A DNA stretch of 64,000 bases from Eledone cirrhosa (GCA_964016885.1 OZ024742.1:115392939-115456938), one strand, 5' to 3'; numbered from the stretch's first letter, positions 22,191-32,489 are shown. Notes: generated from the letters alone by a model not told the origin. Numbers and translations: made by a program.

Positions 22191-22494
22191 TCATCTTTCT
22201 AAAAGTTCCGCTCACCCCCCTCCTATCTTGTTACAATTAACAAACAACCAATCTATAGAAAACTTTACCTCAAGAGGCTAACTGCAAGGCGATCCGCATC
22301 GATTGTGACATTTTGAAAATTTCGCCCGGAAAGTCATTGTTTCATATATTCCATATCATTTTCTCTTAAATTAAAATCTTCTCCAAACTTATTGTTGGTA
22401 TTAGAAGGATAAGTGGCAATAAGTGTAATGGGGAAGGCTACTGGCAAAGCTGGTAATAGAGCGCAGACACCTATTTTTCGCTGTGGGAGTGGCA
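22191..22494. other. No recognisable gene
   Basis: Unassigned single-copy-looking sequence. Confidence 0.45.
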
Positions 22495-22555
22495 ACATTT
22501 TTACTTTCGGAAAATTACATATTGCTAAGGGCCACGCTAATATATATATATACCC
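22495..22555 (+). repeat. Short interspersed block shared with 24,002-24,055
   Basis: CTTTCGGAAAATTAC-TATTGCTAAGGGCCAC is present at both places, each time running straight into AATATATATATA. It is probably the end of a TA-anchored element. Confidence 0.75.
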
Positions 22556-22599
22556 GTATGTGGTTATGTGGTTGACAGAAAAGAGTACTCCGTATTGAG

Positions 22600-22601
<2 letters not shown>

Positions 22602-22643
<42 letters not shown>
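22602..22643 (+). repeat. (TA)n tract
   Basis: About 42 bp of pure TA. Confidence 0.95.
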
Positions 22644-22646
<3 letters not shown>

Positions 22647-22687
22647 ATAGGAAACGGAGAATCAGTGGTGCGACGAATTAAAATTTA

Positions 22688-22806
22688 TTAGGCATATTGC
22701 AATCATTTCTCTGGCGACCAGGTCGAGGCACGATCGATGCAATGATCGAACCTGACTCTTAATTCGGAAGATCTCAGATACGTCTCGATTCTTCGAAGCG
22801 AAGTTT
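22688..22806 (+). repeat. Interspersed repeat copy 2 (about 115 bp)
   Basis: Matches 20,683-20,800 with scattered substitutions. It lies between two (TA)n tracts (22,602-22,643 and 22,808-22,829). Confidence 0.75.
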
Positions 22807-22830
22807 CCATATATATATATATATATATAA

Positions 22831-22894
22831 ATATGAAAAAAGGACAGTAAGGAGAGTATATAAATATACTATCCTTACTGTCCTTGCTTTCATA
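22831..22894. repeat. Near-perfect 31-bp-arm hairpin
   Basis: AGGACAGTAAGGAGAGTATA (22,841-22,860) pairs with TATACTATCCTTACTGTCCT (22,865-22,884), with a 2-nt loop region and further pairing outward (ATATGAAA / TTTCATAT). One mismatch lies in the inner 21 bp. Confidence 0.8.
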
Positions 22895-22954
22895 TTTCCC
22901 CTTGGTCCCCTTTTCTCATTGTATTTGTATATAAACAAGGACATATATACAAGG

Positions 22955-23165
22955 AGAAAGGGAGAACAAGGAGAAAAGGAGAGTAAGGAGAACATGAGAG
23001 CAAGGAGAGCAAGGAGAGCCAGTAAAGCAATGAGAAAATGAGAGCAAGGATAGCAATGAGAAAAGGAGAGCAATGAGCAGGGCGGGGGGCAAGGAAAGCG
23101 ATGAGAAAAGGAGAGTTAAGAGAGCAATGAGAAAAATGAGAGCAAGGAGAGCAAGGATAGTTTAA
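22955..23165 (+). repeat. Purine-rich degenerate minisatellite
   Basis: Repeats of GAGAGCAAGGA and GAGCAATGAGAAAAG, about 9-18 bp per unit, strongly purine-biased on the plus strand. Confidence 0.85.
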
Positions 23166-23264
23166 GGCAAATATTGTTCAAATTATGCTGGAAGCAGACA
23201 AATTTGAATAAGAGGAAGAAGAAACAATCAACTGAAGAGGTACATACTGCACCAAAATGACTTT

Positions 23265-23584
23265 TCCTCCGTTACAAACATTCAGTTTTCGTCTTTTGTA
23301 ACTCCTGCTGCGAAAACTTTCTTCACGAGATTTTCTATCAGCACCGATCTCCTCTACAAAGAACCTGCAACATGGAAGCATGATCCGGGTTACAAAAGTG
23401 GACTTGAAAAACTTGAGAAGACTGTTGTTATGAAGGATGTTGCAGAAAGAGGTCTCAAACTCATTGAGGATTACAATAACATTCTCTCAAAAGATGAAAC
23501 TGAGAAACTATTAGTTTTACAGATCGTTACCGAAGGCCATAATACATACCCAACTGCCACTAAATCCTCTCTTATGCAGAAATA
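23265..23584 (+). pseudogene. C-terminal fragment of an unidentified repetitive protein family
   Basis: A continuous plus-strand frame of about 106 codons with no credible start reads VTPAAKTFFTRFSISTDLLY, KEPATWKHDPGY, then VVMKDVAERGLKLIEDYN, SKDETEKLLVLQIVTEGH and a TAA at 23,582-23,584. The signature DVAERG..LI..YN followed by KDE......LQ.V resembles a C-terminal motif I have met in uncharacterised, multi-copy invertebrate proteins. No function is known to me. The 5' side ends in a frame change near 23,265 just after the minisatellite, so this is a truncated copy or a single exon. A polyadenylation-like AATAAA lies at about 23,642. Confidence 0.5.
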
Positions 23585-24001
23585 ATGTACAATGTTCAGT
23601 GCTCACAATATGTTTTCGATTTTATAGAAATTATTGTTGTAAATAAAAATGCGTTTTTATGATAGAAGTTGAATGCTTTATTAAGAAAATCAAATATTTC
23701 TTAAGTTTTTCATGTTGTTTCAGGATTTTTTTCAAATTAAATATTGGTAAATTTTATTCAGAACGTTTTTAAACATGTGATGGGGTTTCATGTGTCAACA
23801 TCAATTTCTCTAAGAAGAAAAAGGAAAAGGCTCGAGATTGGGAAAATTATACCGCTTTTGAACAGAATTAATCGTTGCGTAGACTCTCTTCCACCTTCCA
23901 GGCATTTGAGGGTAGCCTAACATTTGTCCGATTGAGATAAGGTTTTGCAGATCCCGTGTTCTTGTTATTGGAGAATGGTTTGAGAGTGGGTGCCGCAAAC
24001 C
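23585..24001. other. No recognisable gene
   Basis: AT-rich 3' flank of the fragment above, then unassigned DNA. Confidence 0.45.
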
Positions 24002-24105
24002 TTTAACTTTCGGAAAATTACCTATTGCTAAGGGCCACCCTAATATATATATATATAGTAATAATAAATGAAAAGAACAAATTCTAAACAAGATTCGATA
24101 AGGGT

Positions 24106-24166
<61 letters not shown>

Positions 24167-24260
24167 GGGGGGGGGGCGTGCTCGCATGTGTGTGCATGTG
24201 TGCGTACGTGTGTTTGTATGTCTGTTTGTGTGCATGTGTATGTGTGTGTGTAATATATGT
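24002..24260 (+). repeat. TA-anchored block, (TA)n, G-tract and (GT)n
   Basis: The shared block (24,002-24,055) is followed by (TA)n at 24,107-24,164, a 12-base G run at 24,165-24,176 and GTGT-rich sequence to about 24,252. Confidence 0.9.
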
Positions 24261-24409
24261 CAATGGATTCGCAAAATGGATATTTCAAATCAAACTACTA
24301 ACTAGAATTTTCCACTTCGAAAGAATTCCCATCGAGTTCAACGCAATTACCCATTCTCTTTTCCCAAACTTTCATTCACATCTAGGAAGATTCTCCAGAG
24401 TTGTTTACA

Positions 24410-25255
24410 GTTTCATAGTCATAGACTGCTTCCACGTTCGGAACATGGGTCCTTGATATCAGCCATGATCTTGTGGAAAAAGAAAACATCACACAGAGAT
24501 AGGTCGGGTGAATAGTAATGTTGCTCCAGCATGGCGGCTTTCTTATTTGCATGAATCTGCCTATGGCTCAGCGTTGTGAGCCGGCACATTGTCATGATGA
24601 AGAAACCTACAAGTGTCCTACCAGAATTCTCAAGATCTCTTTGGAGACATGCTAGCTGATTGTATGACTCTGTAGCAATAAATATATGCAGACGATGCCA
24701 ATCACCTCGAAGTAATGAGTACTGTGTGATTGACTCTGTACTTCGAATGACTCGCTTTCTTCGGTCTCGGCAACTCATCCACTGAAGGCTCTGTCACTTC
24801 GTGTCCGGGTATTCATAATGAACCATGACCTATCAACATTGATGATTTTCCTTAGCATGTGTGGTACGGTTTCAAGAAATATGATTATGTAGTGATACAC
24901 ATGCATGCACCGATCATTCTGGTCATCGTTCAGCAGCTTCGGCACCGTCTTCACGCATATCATCCGCATGCCCAAATCTGTAATAATGTCCCACACGATG
25001 TCGCGGTTCATGCCCAGCTCACTTGTAGTCAGTCGATCATGTGTCAACATTTGCATCAGTCCTGATCTTTGAAAGCTTTTTTGCTGTTTGTCTTCCATGA
25101 CCTCCCACTTTTTTTAACCTTCTGTGCGACTCGCGAAACCGTGAGCGTGACGTTGTTTCATCTCTGTATACTTGCTGCTGTATTCCGTGTGCTTCTGATG
25201 TAGATTTCCACGCTGGACGAGAAGACTTAGTTCGTTTATCTGTGCCCATCTGTTG
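24410..25255 (-). pseudogene. Mariner-type transposase (decayed)
   Basis: On the minus strand a helix-turn-helix-like part (LTTSELGMNRDIVWDIITDL then GMRMICVKTVPKLLNDDQ) is followed by the three catalytic-Asp contexts of the IS630-Tc1-mariner fold. These are INVDRSWFI (usually GDETWF), HHDNVPAHN (usually HDNAPAH) and YYSPDLSLCDVFFFHKIM (usually PPYSPDLAPCDFF). Their order and spacing fit a mariner DDD transposase of about 340 aa. Frames shift at least three times between 25,098 and 24,419 and stops interrupt (for example after HNAEP), so no active enzyme is made. No terminal inverted repeats were identified. Confidence 0.8.
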
Positions 25256-25313
25256 ACGGCCTATGATTTAGTTGTTAGCAAGACACATGAAAAACATACA
25301 ATGGTGTTAACAA

Positions 25314-25318
<5 letters not shown>

Positions 25319-25361
<43 letters not shown>
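25319..25361 (+). repeat. (TA)n tract at the left edge of a PLE
   Basis: About 43 bp of pure TA, 10 bp before the terminal arm of the PLE. Confidence 0.95.
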
Positions 25362-25364
<3 letters not shown>

Positions 25365-25681
25365 CCCCAAATAATGGCTAGTATTCAGTGTTAGTTTTAA
25401 GTTTTTCGTTACTGGTTTGCGCATTTCAAATGCTTTTCAAAAATAATTTTGAGATAGAGCGTTCGTGATTTGGTTGGTTGTTGAATATCACTTGAATAAT
25501 CACTATAGTTTTGATTGGTCGGTAGAAGTCACGTAAATATTCAATAATAAAAGAGGTGAAATGATGCATAATATTGTCATAACACCAAAGTGTGTGTGAG
25601 TGTGTCCAGATTCTACGTACTGCAAGGGAATGCATTAGAAACATACTACGAAAAGGCTGAAACTACAATCAACAGACAATT

Positions 25682-27116
25682 ATGAGCAGCCTAAAAACTC
25701 TGATCAACCAATACAAAGAAGGACTCACTGACAAGGAATTCAGCTTCATCACAGACTTCACAAGTAAGTCCAGCCTTTTCTAGGGTATCCCTAAGGTACA
25801 TAAAAGCGAATTAATAGGTAAGGCATGCAAGGAAGCCACAGACATAGTCATCAATATCCCATCACACAATGATCTCAAATTAAGACCTATAAGAGCAGGT
25901 TCCGCTTGCGAAACCCACCGCCTAAGCAACTTCATTGATACGCTTCTCAAGTCTTTTCTCAAACACATTAAAAGCTATATAAGAGACGACCTAGATATGC
26001 TCAACCGCCTCTCTAATATACCCCTTACTGAACAAACCCTACTAGTGACGTTCGATGTAGTCAACATATACTCCAACATCCCCCACAACCTAGGAATAGA
26101 AGCTATCCAATTCTGGCTGGATGATTTCCACAAGGAATTCCCACAACGCATCAAAAAGGAATTCGTAATAGAAGGAATCAATTTTATCTTGGAGAACAAT
26201 TACTTCGTTCTCAAAAGCAAATCCTGCAGACAGAAAGCTGGGACCGCTATGGGAACTAAAACGGCCCCCACTTATGCCAACCTTGTCATGGGATACCTGG
26301 AAATCACCCACTACACTAAAGTACTAAACACATTTGGAAACACTCTCCACTTACACATAGCAAAGAACAGGAAGCGATATCTAGATGACTGCTGCATCCT
26401 TAGGCACGAAAACATCGAGAAACTTAAAGATTTTCACACCCTTATAAATGGGCTCAACACGAATATTAATTTTAATACAGCCATCAATAACTCCCCTTCC
26501 TTGACATCCTCATTAAGATTCATAACAATAAAATAGAAACAGACATATACTACAAGCCCACAGACTCCAAGTAATATCTTCCTTTCAATTCTTGCGACCA
26601 TAGACACATTAAAATTAATATTCCCTACAACTTAGCCAAGAGAATCTGTACTATAGTCTCCAATAAAAAAAACACATGTAACTTACGGCTACAAGAACTA
26701 AAGAACACATTCATAGGCAGGGACTACCCTGCATCACTAATTGGCAATGGAATCCAACGTGCCCTAAAACTCAGTACCCAGAAACATAGACACCCAAAAG
26801 CAAACCAACCGAAACTAAACGCTCTTCCATACATCTCCACACACAACCTTTTCAAAAATGAGGCCTTTGACACCATCCTCCAGAACATTCCTGGGTTACA
26901 GAAGGACCATATAATGAACCAAATCATTCGAACACACGATATCATAAAGAGCAAAAGACAATCTAAGTCAATGAAAAACATCCTAACTCATGCCAAGGTA
27001 CTACCAACGACAACAACGAAACCCACACTAAGAATATGCGTAGACCCAACTGTGGCATATGCATCAACCTTACAGAGGGTTCGGAATTATATTTCAAACA
27101 GGCACAACGTTTTATA
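25682..27116 (+). pseudogene. PLE reverse transcriptase (family A)
   Basis: From MSSLKTLINQYKEGLTDKEF at 25,682 the frame carries LKLRPIRAGSACETHR, LLVTFDVVNIYSNIPHNLGI (motif A, catalytic Asp), KAGTAMGTKTAPTYANLVMG (motif B) and KRYLDDCCIL (motif C, YLDD), then a thumb/linker region with TDIYYKPTDSK and CDHRHIKINIPYNLAKRI. Defects: TAG after KSSLF at about 25,780, a frame change near 26,510 (SPSL..FLDILIKI), TAA at about 26,570 and another shift near 27,060 before the endonuclease. About 480 residues of RT and linker are recognisable. The N-terminal extension seen in the copy at 16,187-15,772 is missing here, so this copy is 5'-shortened, its left arm joining directly to the coding part. Confidence 0.85.
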
Positions 27117-27434
27117 GTAAAGCATACTTTCACATGCGCATCAGAAAACCTAATATGTCTGTTAACTTGCTCAGGTTGTCGAGAACAATACATAGGCCAG
27201 ACTAAAAACAGACTCCGACAACACATGACTGTCCATAGATCCCAAATCAAAATACGGGAATACAGAAAAATGCTGCCGAGTGAACATATTGATACCTGTG
27301 CCGCCCCAAATCACCCCAACTTTAGAATCTTTCACCTCTACGAATTTAAAGATAATGCCACCCACACCCAGCGCATCAGCAGGGAATCTTACTTTAATAA
27401 CAAATACGCACCCCGTCTAAACACTTCTCCCTAA
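27036..27434 (+). CDS. GIY-YIG endonuclease domain of the PLE
   Basis: An intact 132-codon frame. RRPNCGICINL gives a CxxC pair; ENLICLLTCSGCREQYIGQT then provides the GIY-YIG core (LI-CLL ... YIGQT), followed by KNRLRQHMTVHRSQI with the conserved Arg and HIDTCAAPNHPNFRIFHLYE toward the end. In Penelope-like elements this nuclease is fused downstream of the RT and nicks the target. Here it lies in a different frame from the RT because of a shift near 27,060, so the ATG at 27,036 is probably not a native start. The stop (TAA, 27,432-27,434) agrees with the copy at 16,188-16,380. It could act only if expressed separately, for which there is no evidence. Confidence 0.8.
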   Translation: MRRPNCGICINLTEGSELYFKQAQRFIVKHTFTCASENLICLLTCSGCREQYIGQTKNRLRQHMTVHRSQIKIREYRKMLPSEHIDTCAAPNHPNFRIFHLYEFKDNATHTQRISRESYFNNKYAPRLNTSP

Positions 27435-27870
27435 GACGAACCCACAACATAAACACTTCCACATACATAGCTACATCAACATACATCCTACATACATTTC
27501 TATCCACAGGTACCCTCTACGGCAGGGCCTAATGGATTCCCTTACAGTACGTACAATCTGGACACGCTCACACACACCTTAGTTTTATGAAAATACTATA
27601 CATCATTTCACCTCTTTTATTATTGAACATTCGCGTGACTTCTACCGACCAATCAAAATTAGAGTGATTATTCACGTGACATTCAACAACCAACCACATC
27701 ACGAACGCTCTCTCAAAATTATTTTTGAAAAGCATTTGAAATGCGCAACTGGTAAAAATACTTAAAACTAACATTGAATACTAACCATTACTTATTACTA
27801 ATTTATAATTATTCCTAATTAAACTACTTTTCACTGGAAAAAATCTGTCAGCATTTTCTTTTCCTATTTA

Positions 27871-27877
<7 letters not shown>

Positions 27878-27930
<53 letters not shown>
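27878..27930 (+). repeat. (TA)n tract between two PLEs
   Basis: About 53 bp of TA joining the right end of the family A element to the left arm of the family B element. Confidence 0.95.
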
Positions 27931-27932
<2 letters not shown>

Positions 27933-28665
27933 AACCAGTAAGACGCCGACAGCTGAGCTCAAGCCGTTTCGACGGCTAATTCTGGACTAAATGAACATTT
28001 ATCCTGGTATTTAAATAGCCGATCTTCTCAAGGGGTAATTCCATATATGGTCAAAGTGATTGTCAAAAATCAGTAGTAATTCTGTGGTTGCAAATTAGTA
28101 GGGGAGATGGTGGCTAAACCTGCCAGTAGGAGAAAGAGGGGAGGGGGTGGAGTAGCCCCAATCAAGCGTTTGTAGTGCCAGCTACAGCTGGGCATGAGGT
28201 CAAAGAAGATACAGGGGAGGGGGAGGGGGAGGAAGTCGGAACGGTAGGTAGAACAATGGGGGGTAGAAATATATAGGAAAGAAAAAATACGTGTAAAGAA
28301 AAACAAATGAGTGTTAAGAAAAAAGTAAAGTAAATTAAATTCTACGACCTGGGTCTCTAGCTAATGTTAGTCTAGAATAAATAAATAAATGAAGAAAGAA
28401 AGAAGTAAAGAAAGAAATAAAGAAATAACGAAATAAGTAAAAGAACTAGGTGGGACGGATTAGGCGAGGACCCTTTTAAGAGGTATAAGTACGTAAATGA
28501 TACGGTGACGGCTCAACAAAAGAGACTAATAAACAATAAAGGTTTCCATCCCGGGCACAATTCCAGCAACCACCCAGTGCCGCAAAGTGAACTAATACGT
28601 GATAATAATTCTGAGTCCCGGGAAAAATATATACTAATGCTAACTCTAAAAGATCTAAAACAAGC
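27931..28665 (+). repeat. Left inverted arm of the family B PLE
   Basis: Plus-oriented copy of the terminal repeat, beginning GGAACCAGTAAGACGCCGAC and ending near AAGATCTAAAACAA. It includes low-complexity GAAAGAAAGAAGTAAAG and GGGGAGGGGGAGGGGGAGG stretches present in both arms. Confidence 0.85.
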
Positions 28666-29115
28666 TACATGAAAGTTCGTACGAAGTAAAGGTAAAATAC
28701 GGAAGAATAAATTCAGAATCCACCCCGCCCGAAAGAAAAGCGAAGAAAGAAATACTGAAACGAAAAAATAAGGCCTAAGTGCCACTAAGAAATATAGAGG
28801 GCACAGAGAATGGTGGGAGCGGTCGGAAAAAGGGGACAAGTATCCGGGGTCTAAACCAACTGCTATAAAGGGCGGAGTCCGCCAAATCTATCCTAGACTA
28901 GGGGAGGGGGTGGGGGTACTAAGGCTACACGGGGCCAAAGGGCAGCCTCGGGTGGGCGAGAAAAGACGCCGACAAAGGAGAAGAGCTGGGGTAGAAGGCC
29001 TAAGGAGAGAGGGGGGAAGGAAGGAAATAAAGGAAGCGATAAAAGAATACAAAGAAGATCTTACGTCTCCCTTGGCAAGCAGGGGTTACCCATTGCAAAA
29101 TCGGCAAGTGGGGTG

Positions 29116-30216
29116 TTATAGCCCTAGTCTACGCCCCCCCGGGTCATTATGGGGTTTGAGGGCGAGGTAAGTCCTACGCAATCTATGTTTACATGCAGTA
29201 ACCAGTTCATCTTTCTTGTTCAGGAGTTGGTCCGTCGAAAACAGCATTTGTAAAGTTTCCTCCGAGCATAAATTGCACGGACGGCGTCCTCCCGTGTAAG
29301 AATTGGCTCTGGACAGTAATCTCCAAGTGAGATCATAGGTGATGTTGTTGTCCTTGAGGTCCCATATGTGGCCCGAAAGTGTAGTGGCGTGACGCCGGGC
29401 CGGGTTTCGGAAGGTATGTCTATGTTGGTATAGCCGGGTCTTGAAGTCACATGCGGTAAGTCCTATATAGGCTTTGTTGGAGATATCCGTCCTCACGTTG
29501 CACTGGTAGATCACATTACGGTCTCTGCATCTATTGTCGAGTGGGCAAATAGATCTATCCGGGCAGTTACACCTCCTGGTCGGTTCTCCACTGCTATTTA
29601 GGTTATTTCTGCCATCGGGGTTGAATTTTTTGTTGTTAGAGGAGACGATGTTTTGTGCGAAGTTTGGTGTAGTGCTGTAAGAGAGTTTGATGGTATTTTT
29701 GTTAATTATGTTGTGGTAGCGGTGTTGTAATGGGAAGTATTTTTCAATGAGCCTAAAGAATAGTTTCCCGATGGGAGTTGTCAGCTCTGCGTTGTGGGGA
29801 GGATTGAACCATGTTACATTGCGTGAGCGGCGGTGTCTCCTGCTGGTTCCGCTAATGGGAGCTGGACAGTAGGATATTTCTTCCCGGAAACCACTCCGCT
29901 TGAGGGCCTGGTTGTAATAAGGCGCATGTTCATCGAATATCCGCTCATTAGCTGACAAACGGGATATGCGGAGGGAGATGTTTTTGACCAGGTTGTTTGT
30001 GATGTTCCTAGGATGGTTTGATCGGCGCTGGATGTAGTGCAGATTGTCATTAGGTTTCCTGTATGGGTAGTACAGGTCGTTTTCGAGGTCGAGGGTCACG
30101 TCCGGGAAGTTTACTCTGGTCAGGGACGTTTGTTTTAGATCTTTTAGAGTTAGCATTAGTATATATTTTTCCCGGGACTCAGAATTATTATCTCGTATTA
30201 GTTCACTTTGCGGCAC
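29116..30216 (-). CDS. PLE family B linker plus GIY-YIG protein (RT missing)
   Basis: A 366-codon uninterrupted frame. The first about 31 residues (MPQSELIRDNNSESREKYIL and on) come from the terminal arm. Then comes LTRVNFPDVTLDLENDLYYP (the block just after the RT in related copies), RRSNHPRNI, RLSANERIFDEHAPYYNQAL, NVTWFNPPHNAELTTPIGKL and NTIKLSYSTTPNF. A zinc-type cluster follows (RCNCPDRSICPLDNRC, Cys at four positions), then the GIY-YIG core (NVIYQCNV ... KAYIGLTACDFKTRLYQHRH) with HIWDLKDN and a CNLCSEE motif near the C-terminus. Full relatives carry a YRDD-type RT upstream (compare 34,250-33,850). Because the frame is long and unbroken, the copy is young or has been under constraint. 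No promoter is identifiable beyond the arm itself. Confidence 0.75.
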   Translation of the reverse strand: MPQSELIRDNNSESREKYILMLTLKDLKQTSLTRVNFPDVTLDLENDLYYPYRKPNDNLHYIQRRSNHPRNITNNLVKNISLRISRLSANERIFDEHAPYYNQALKRSGFREEISYCPAPISGTSRRHRRSRNVTWFNPPHNAELTTPIGKLFFRLIEKYFPLQHRYHNIINKNTIKLSYSTTPNFAQNIVSSNNKKFNPDGRNNLNSSGEPTRRCNCPDRSICPLDNRCRDRNVIYQCNVRTDISNKAYIGLTACDFKTRLYQHRHTFRNPARRHATTLSGHIWDLKDNNITYDLTWRLLSRANSYTGGRRPCNLCSEETLQMLFSTDQLLNKKDELVTACKHRLRRTYLALKPHNDPGGRRLGL

Positions 30217-30890
30217 TGGGTGGTTGCTGGAATTGTGCCCGGGATGGAAACCTTTATTGTTTATTTCGTGGTAGTCTCTTTAGTATTTTGGCCCCTTTTG
30301 TTGACCCGTCACCGTATCATTTACGTACTTATACCTCTTAAAAGGGTCCTCGCCTAATCCGTCCCACCTAGTTATTTTACTTATTTCGTTATTTCTTTAT
30401 TTCTTTCTTTACTTCTTTCTTTCTTTATTTATTTATTTATTCTAGACTAACATTAGCTAGAGACCCAGGTCGTAGAATTTAATTTACTTTACTTTTTTTC
30501 TTAACACTCATTTGTTTTTCTTTACACGTATTTTTTCTTTCCTATATATTTCTACCCCCCCATTGTTCTACCTACCGTTCCGACTTCCTCCCCCTCCCCC
30601 TCCCCTGTATCTTCTTTGACCTCATGCCCAGCTGTAGCTGGCACTACAAACGCTTGATTGGGGCTACTCCGCCCCTCCCCTCTTTCTCCTACTGGCAGGT
30701 TTAGCCACCATCTCCCCTACTAATTTGCAACCACAGAATTACTACTGATTTTTGACAATCACTTTGACCATATATGGAATTACCCCTTGAGAAGATCGGC
30801 TATTTAAATACCAGGATAAATTTTCATTTAGTCCAGAATTAGCCGTCGAAACGGCTTGAGCTCAGCTGTCGGGGTCTTGCTGGTTCCTAT
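30136..30890 (-). repeat. Right inverted arm of the family B PLE
   Basis: Reverse-complement partner of 27,931-28,665. It contributes the start codon and first about 31 codons of the element's protein. Confidence 0.85.
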
Positions 30891-30967
30891 TACCCACTCT
30901 ACTACCTCAAGTATTGAGTACTTTGGTGCGTTATGGTCCACCTGGTTCCTTACCACATTTCCTTCGT

Positions 30968-31018
30968 TATATATATATATATATATATATATAGATATAT
31001 ATAGATATATATATATAC
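30968..31018 (+). repeat. (TA)n tract at the right edge of the PLE
   Basis: TA repeat with TAGATA interruptions, joined to the outer 75-bp extension of the PLE. Confidence 0.9.
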
Positions 31019-31430
31019 ATAACCAAAAGTTAAACAAGGTTCATTGATTAATCAATGAATATAGGTTTACAATATATTAGAAGCACTCAACCGTGGGTTT
31101 TCTGGAGTTATTTATATTAATTCAAAATATTAATATATATAGACATTCACGTAATCAAATATATTTTATTATATATATTTCTGAGGAACTGTGCTCTTTC
31201 CTCAGCACGTCCTCATCAAATAAAATGACATACTTCAACTGTGCTAATGGTTCAATTCCAGTCTTGGCTGTGATTAATTATAACAAAACTCAATATTTAT
31301 ATACCATCATTACTAACATGACAAACTACATATAATAGAGAGGGTGAGTAGGAAAATGTGTAGAAAAGAAATACATAAATAAATAAATAACATAAACAAA
31401 TAAGTACATAAATGTTAAATATTTAAAAAC
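31019..31430. other. AT-rich sequence, no recognisable gene
   Basis: The 80-aa frame at 31,093 has no recognisable motif. Confidence 0.45.
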
Positions 31431-31528
31431 TTGTTTCTACTTTTGGCACAGGGCCAGCAATTACCCAGTGTATTACTAGTACTTTATTGTAACGACCCCG
31501 TAAGGATGGAAGGCAAAGTTAACCTCAT
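31431..31528 (-). mobile_element. SINE fragment (3' half, antisense)
   Basis: GTTTCTACTTTTGGCACAGG, CCAGTGTATTACTAGTACTT and GATGGAAGGCAAAGTTAACCTC match the 3' half of the window's SINE in reverse. The tRNA-like head is missing (5' truncation in SINE terms). Confidence 0.85.
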
Positions 31529-32489
31529 CATTAAATAAGTAAATATGCGTATTAGAGAAAAAACAAATGAGAGAGAGCTAAATAGAGCAGAAAAGGAAAA
31601 GATAGAGAGATGAAGATAAAAACGAAGAGAGGGAGATATAGATGGTATAATATAACTAGATAAGGATAGGAAGAATAGGGGTACATGATGCGTGACCGTT
31701 CTATTTTCAAATATTAAGTTACGTATAAATAATTAATTAAATACCATGAAATGTTTACTCGATAATATTTGAAAGAAATTATACCATTATATTATATCAA
31801 AATTAAAACAATATAAAATAATATAAAACAATATAACATATTTGCAATGATAATCTGGAGCATATTTAAATTAGCAAATACATTCAATAATTTAGATATA
31901 AAATTCAAAATTGTAAATATTATTAACTAACAATGGTGCTTAGAAATATAATAAATATGATATTATTAAAGTTAACTTACTAGGATATTAGCATCTGTAT
32001 ATGCATTTTATATATTTAGAAATATAAATATTATAAACAATACTATTTAAATCAATATTTGTCAATTACATATAGGATTAATTATTAGTTATATTTATTA
32101 TTTCATTTCAACAAAATTTTACTGTATTCAAATTTTACTGTATTCAATACTATAAATCAAGTTAAATACAGATTATTAATCCATTTGGATAAAACGAAAT
32201 TATACACGATAAGTTTAAACAATATCTCCGTACGATGTATCTAGACGTTTAAATTAATTAAACGGTTCGAACGCCTGAAGATATTATAGATCTCAAATTT
32301 ATAAAATTCAGGATTTAAAAAGAGGACTCTAAATCGAACTAAATGTATTTAATCAATCAATAGATTACCATAATCATTTATGGTATGCATTTCCTAAGGT
32401 GAGGTAGAACATTATACACCATAACAATAATAGCAATAATAGTCGCATTACAAGAATTATTAATAAGAGTCAATATCTTTTCTCATTCA
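31529..32489. other. Very AT-rich sequence, no recognisable gene
   Basis: It may contain the 3' UTR of the minus-strand PLE that follows. A 15-bp direct repeat of AAATTTTACTGTATTC lies near 32,113-32,145. Confidence 0.45.

Larger units (their letters stand above)
25372..27870 (+). mobile_element. Penelope-like element, family A, with inverted terminal arms
   Basis: A near-complete PLE of about 2.5 kb. The left arm (25,372-25,641) and right arm (27,530-27,793) are inverted repeats of about 265 bp, sharing for example GTTGCGCATTTCAAATGC, AAAATAATTTTGAGA, GATTGGTCGGTAGAAGTCAC and CCAGATT.TACGTACTG (or complements). Between them lie an RT and a GIY-YIG endonuclease on the plus strand. The distal 27,794-27,870 extension is shared with 16,740-16,820. 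(TA)n tracts lie at both ends (25,319-25,361 and 27,878-27,930). PLEs are retroelements whose RT is telomerase-related; terminal repeats in direct or inverted arrangement are typical. Confidence 0.85.
27931..30966 (-). mobile_element. RT-less Penelope-like element (family B) with about 740-bp inverted arms
   Basis: The left arm (27,931-28,665) is an almost perfect reverse complement of the right arm (30,890-30,136). Shared landmarks include AGCCGTTTCGACGGCTAAT, CCATATATGGTCAAAGTGAT, CCAGCTACAGCTGGGCATGA, CTACGACCTGGGTCTCTAGC and CATCCCGGGCACAATTCCAG. The right arm has about 24 bp absent on the left (near 30,270-30,310). The outer right side carries a further 75 bp (30,891-30,966) before its (TA)n; the left arm meets its (TA)n exactly at GGAACCAG. 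The interior has one minus-strand frame (30,216-29,116) with linker and GIY-YIG but no RT, plus a purine-rich segment (28,670-29,110). It therefore looks like a recently mobilised, RT-deleted derivative. Confidence 0.8.

Noticed and set aside
27957..27987. Hammerhead ribozyme at the GTCGAAACGGCTTGAG motif
   Set aside because: The required CTGANGA core is not present upstream at the right distance on either strand; only the GAAAC part is seen.
28910..29170. 86-aa Arg/Gly-rich plus-strand frame
   Set aside because: Lies antisense to the end of the PLE frame and in purine-rich low complexity.
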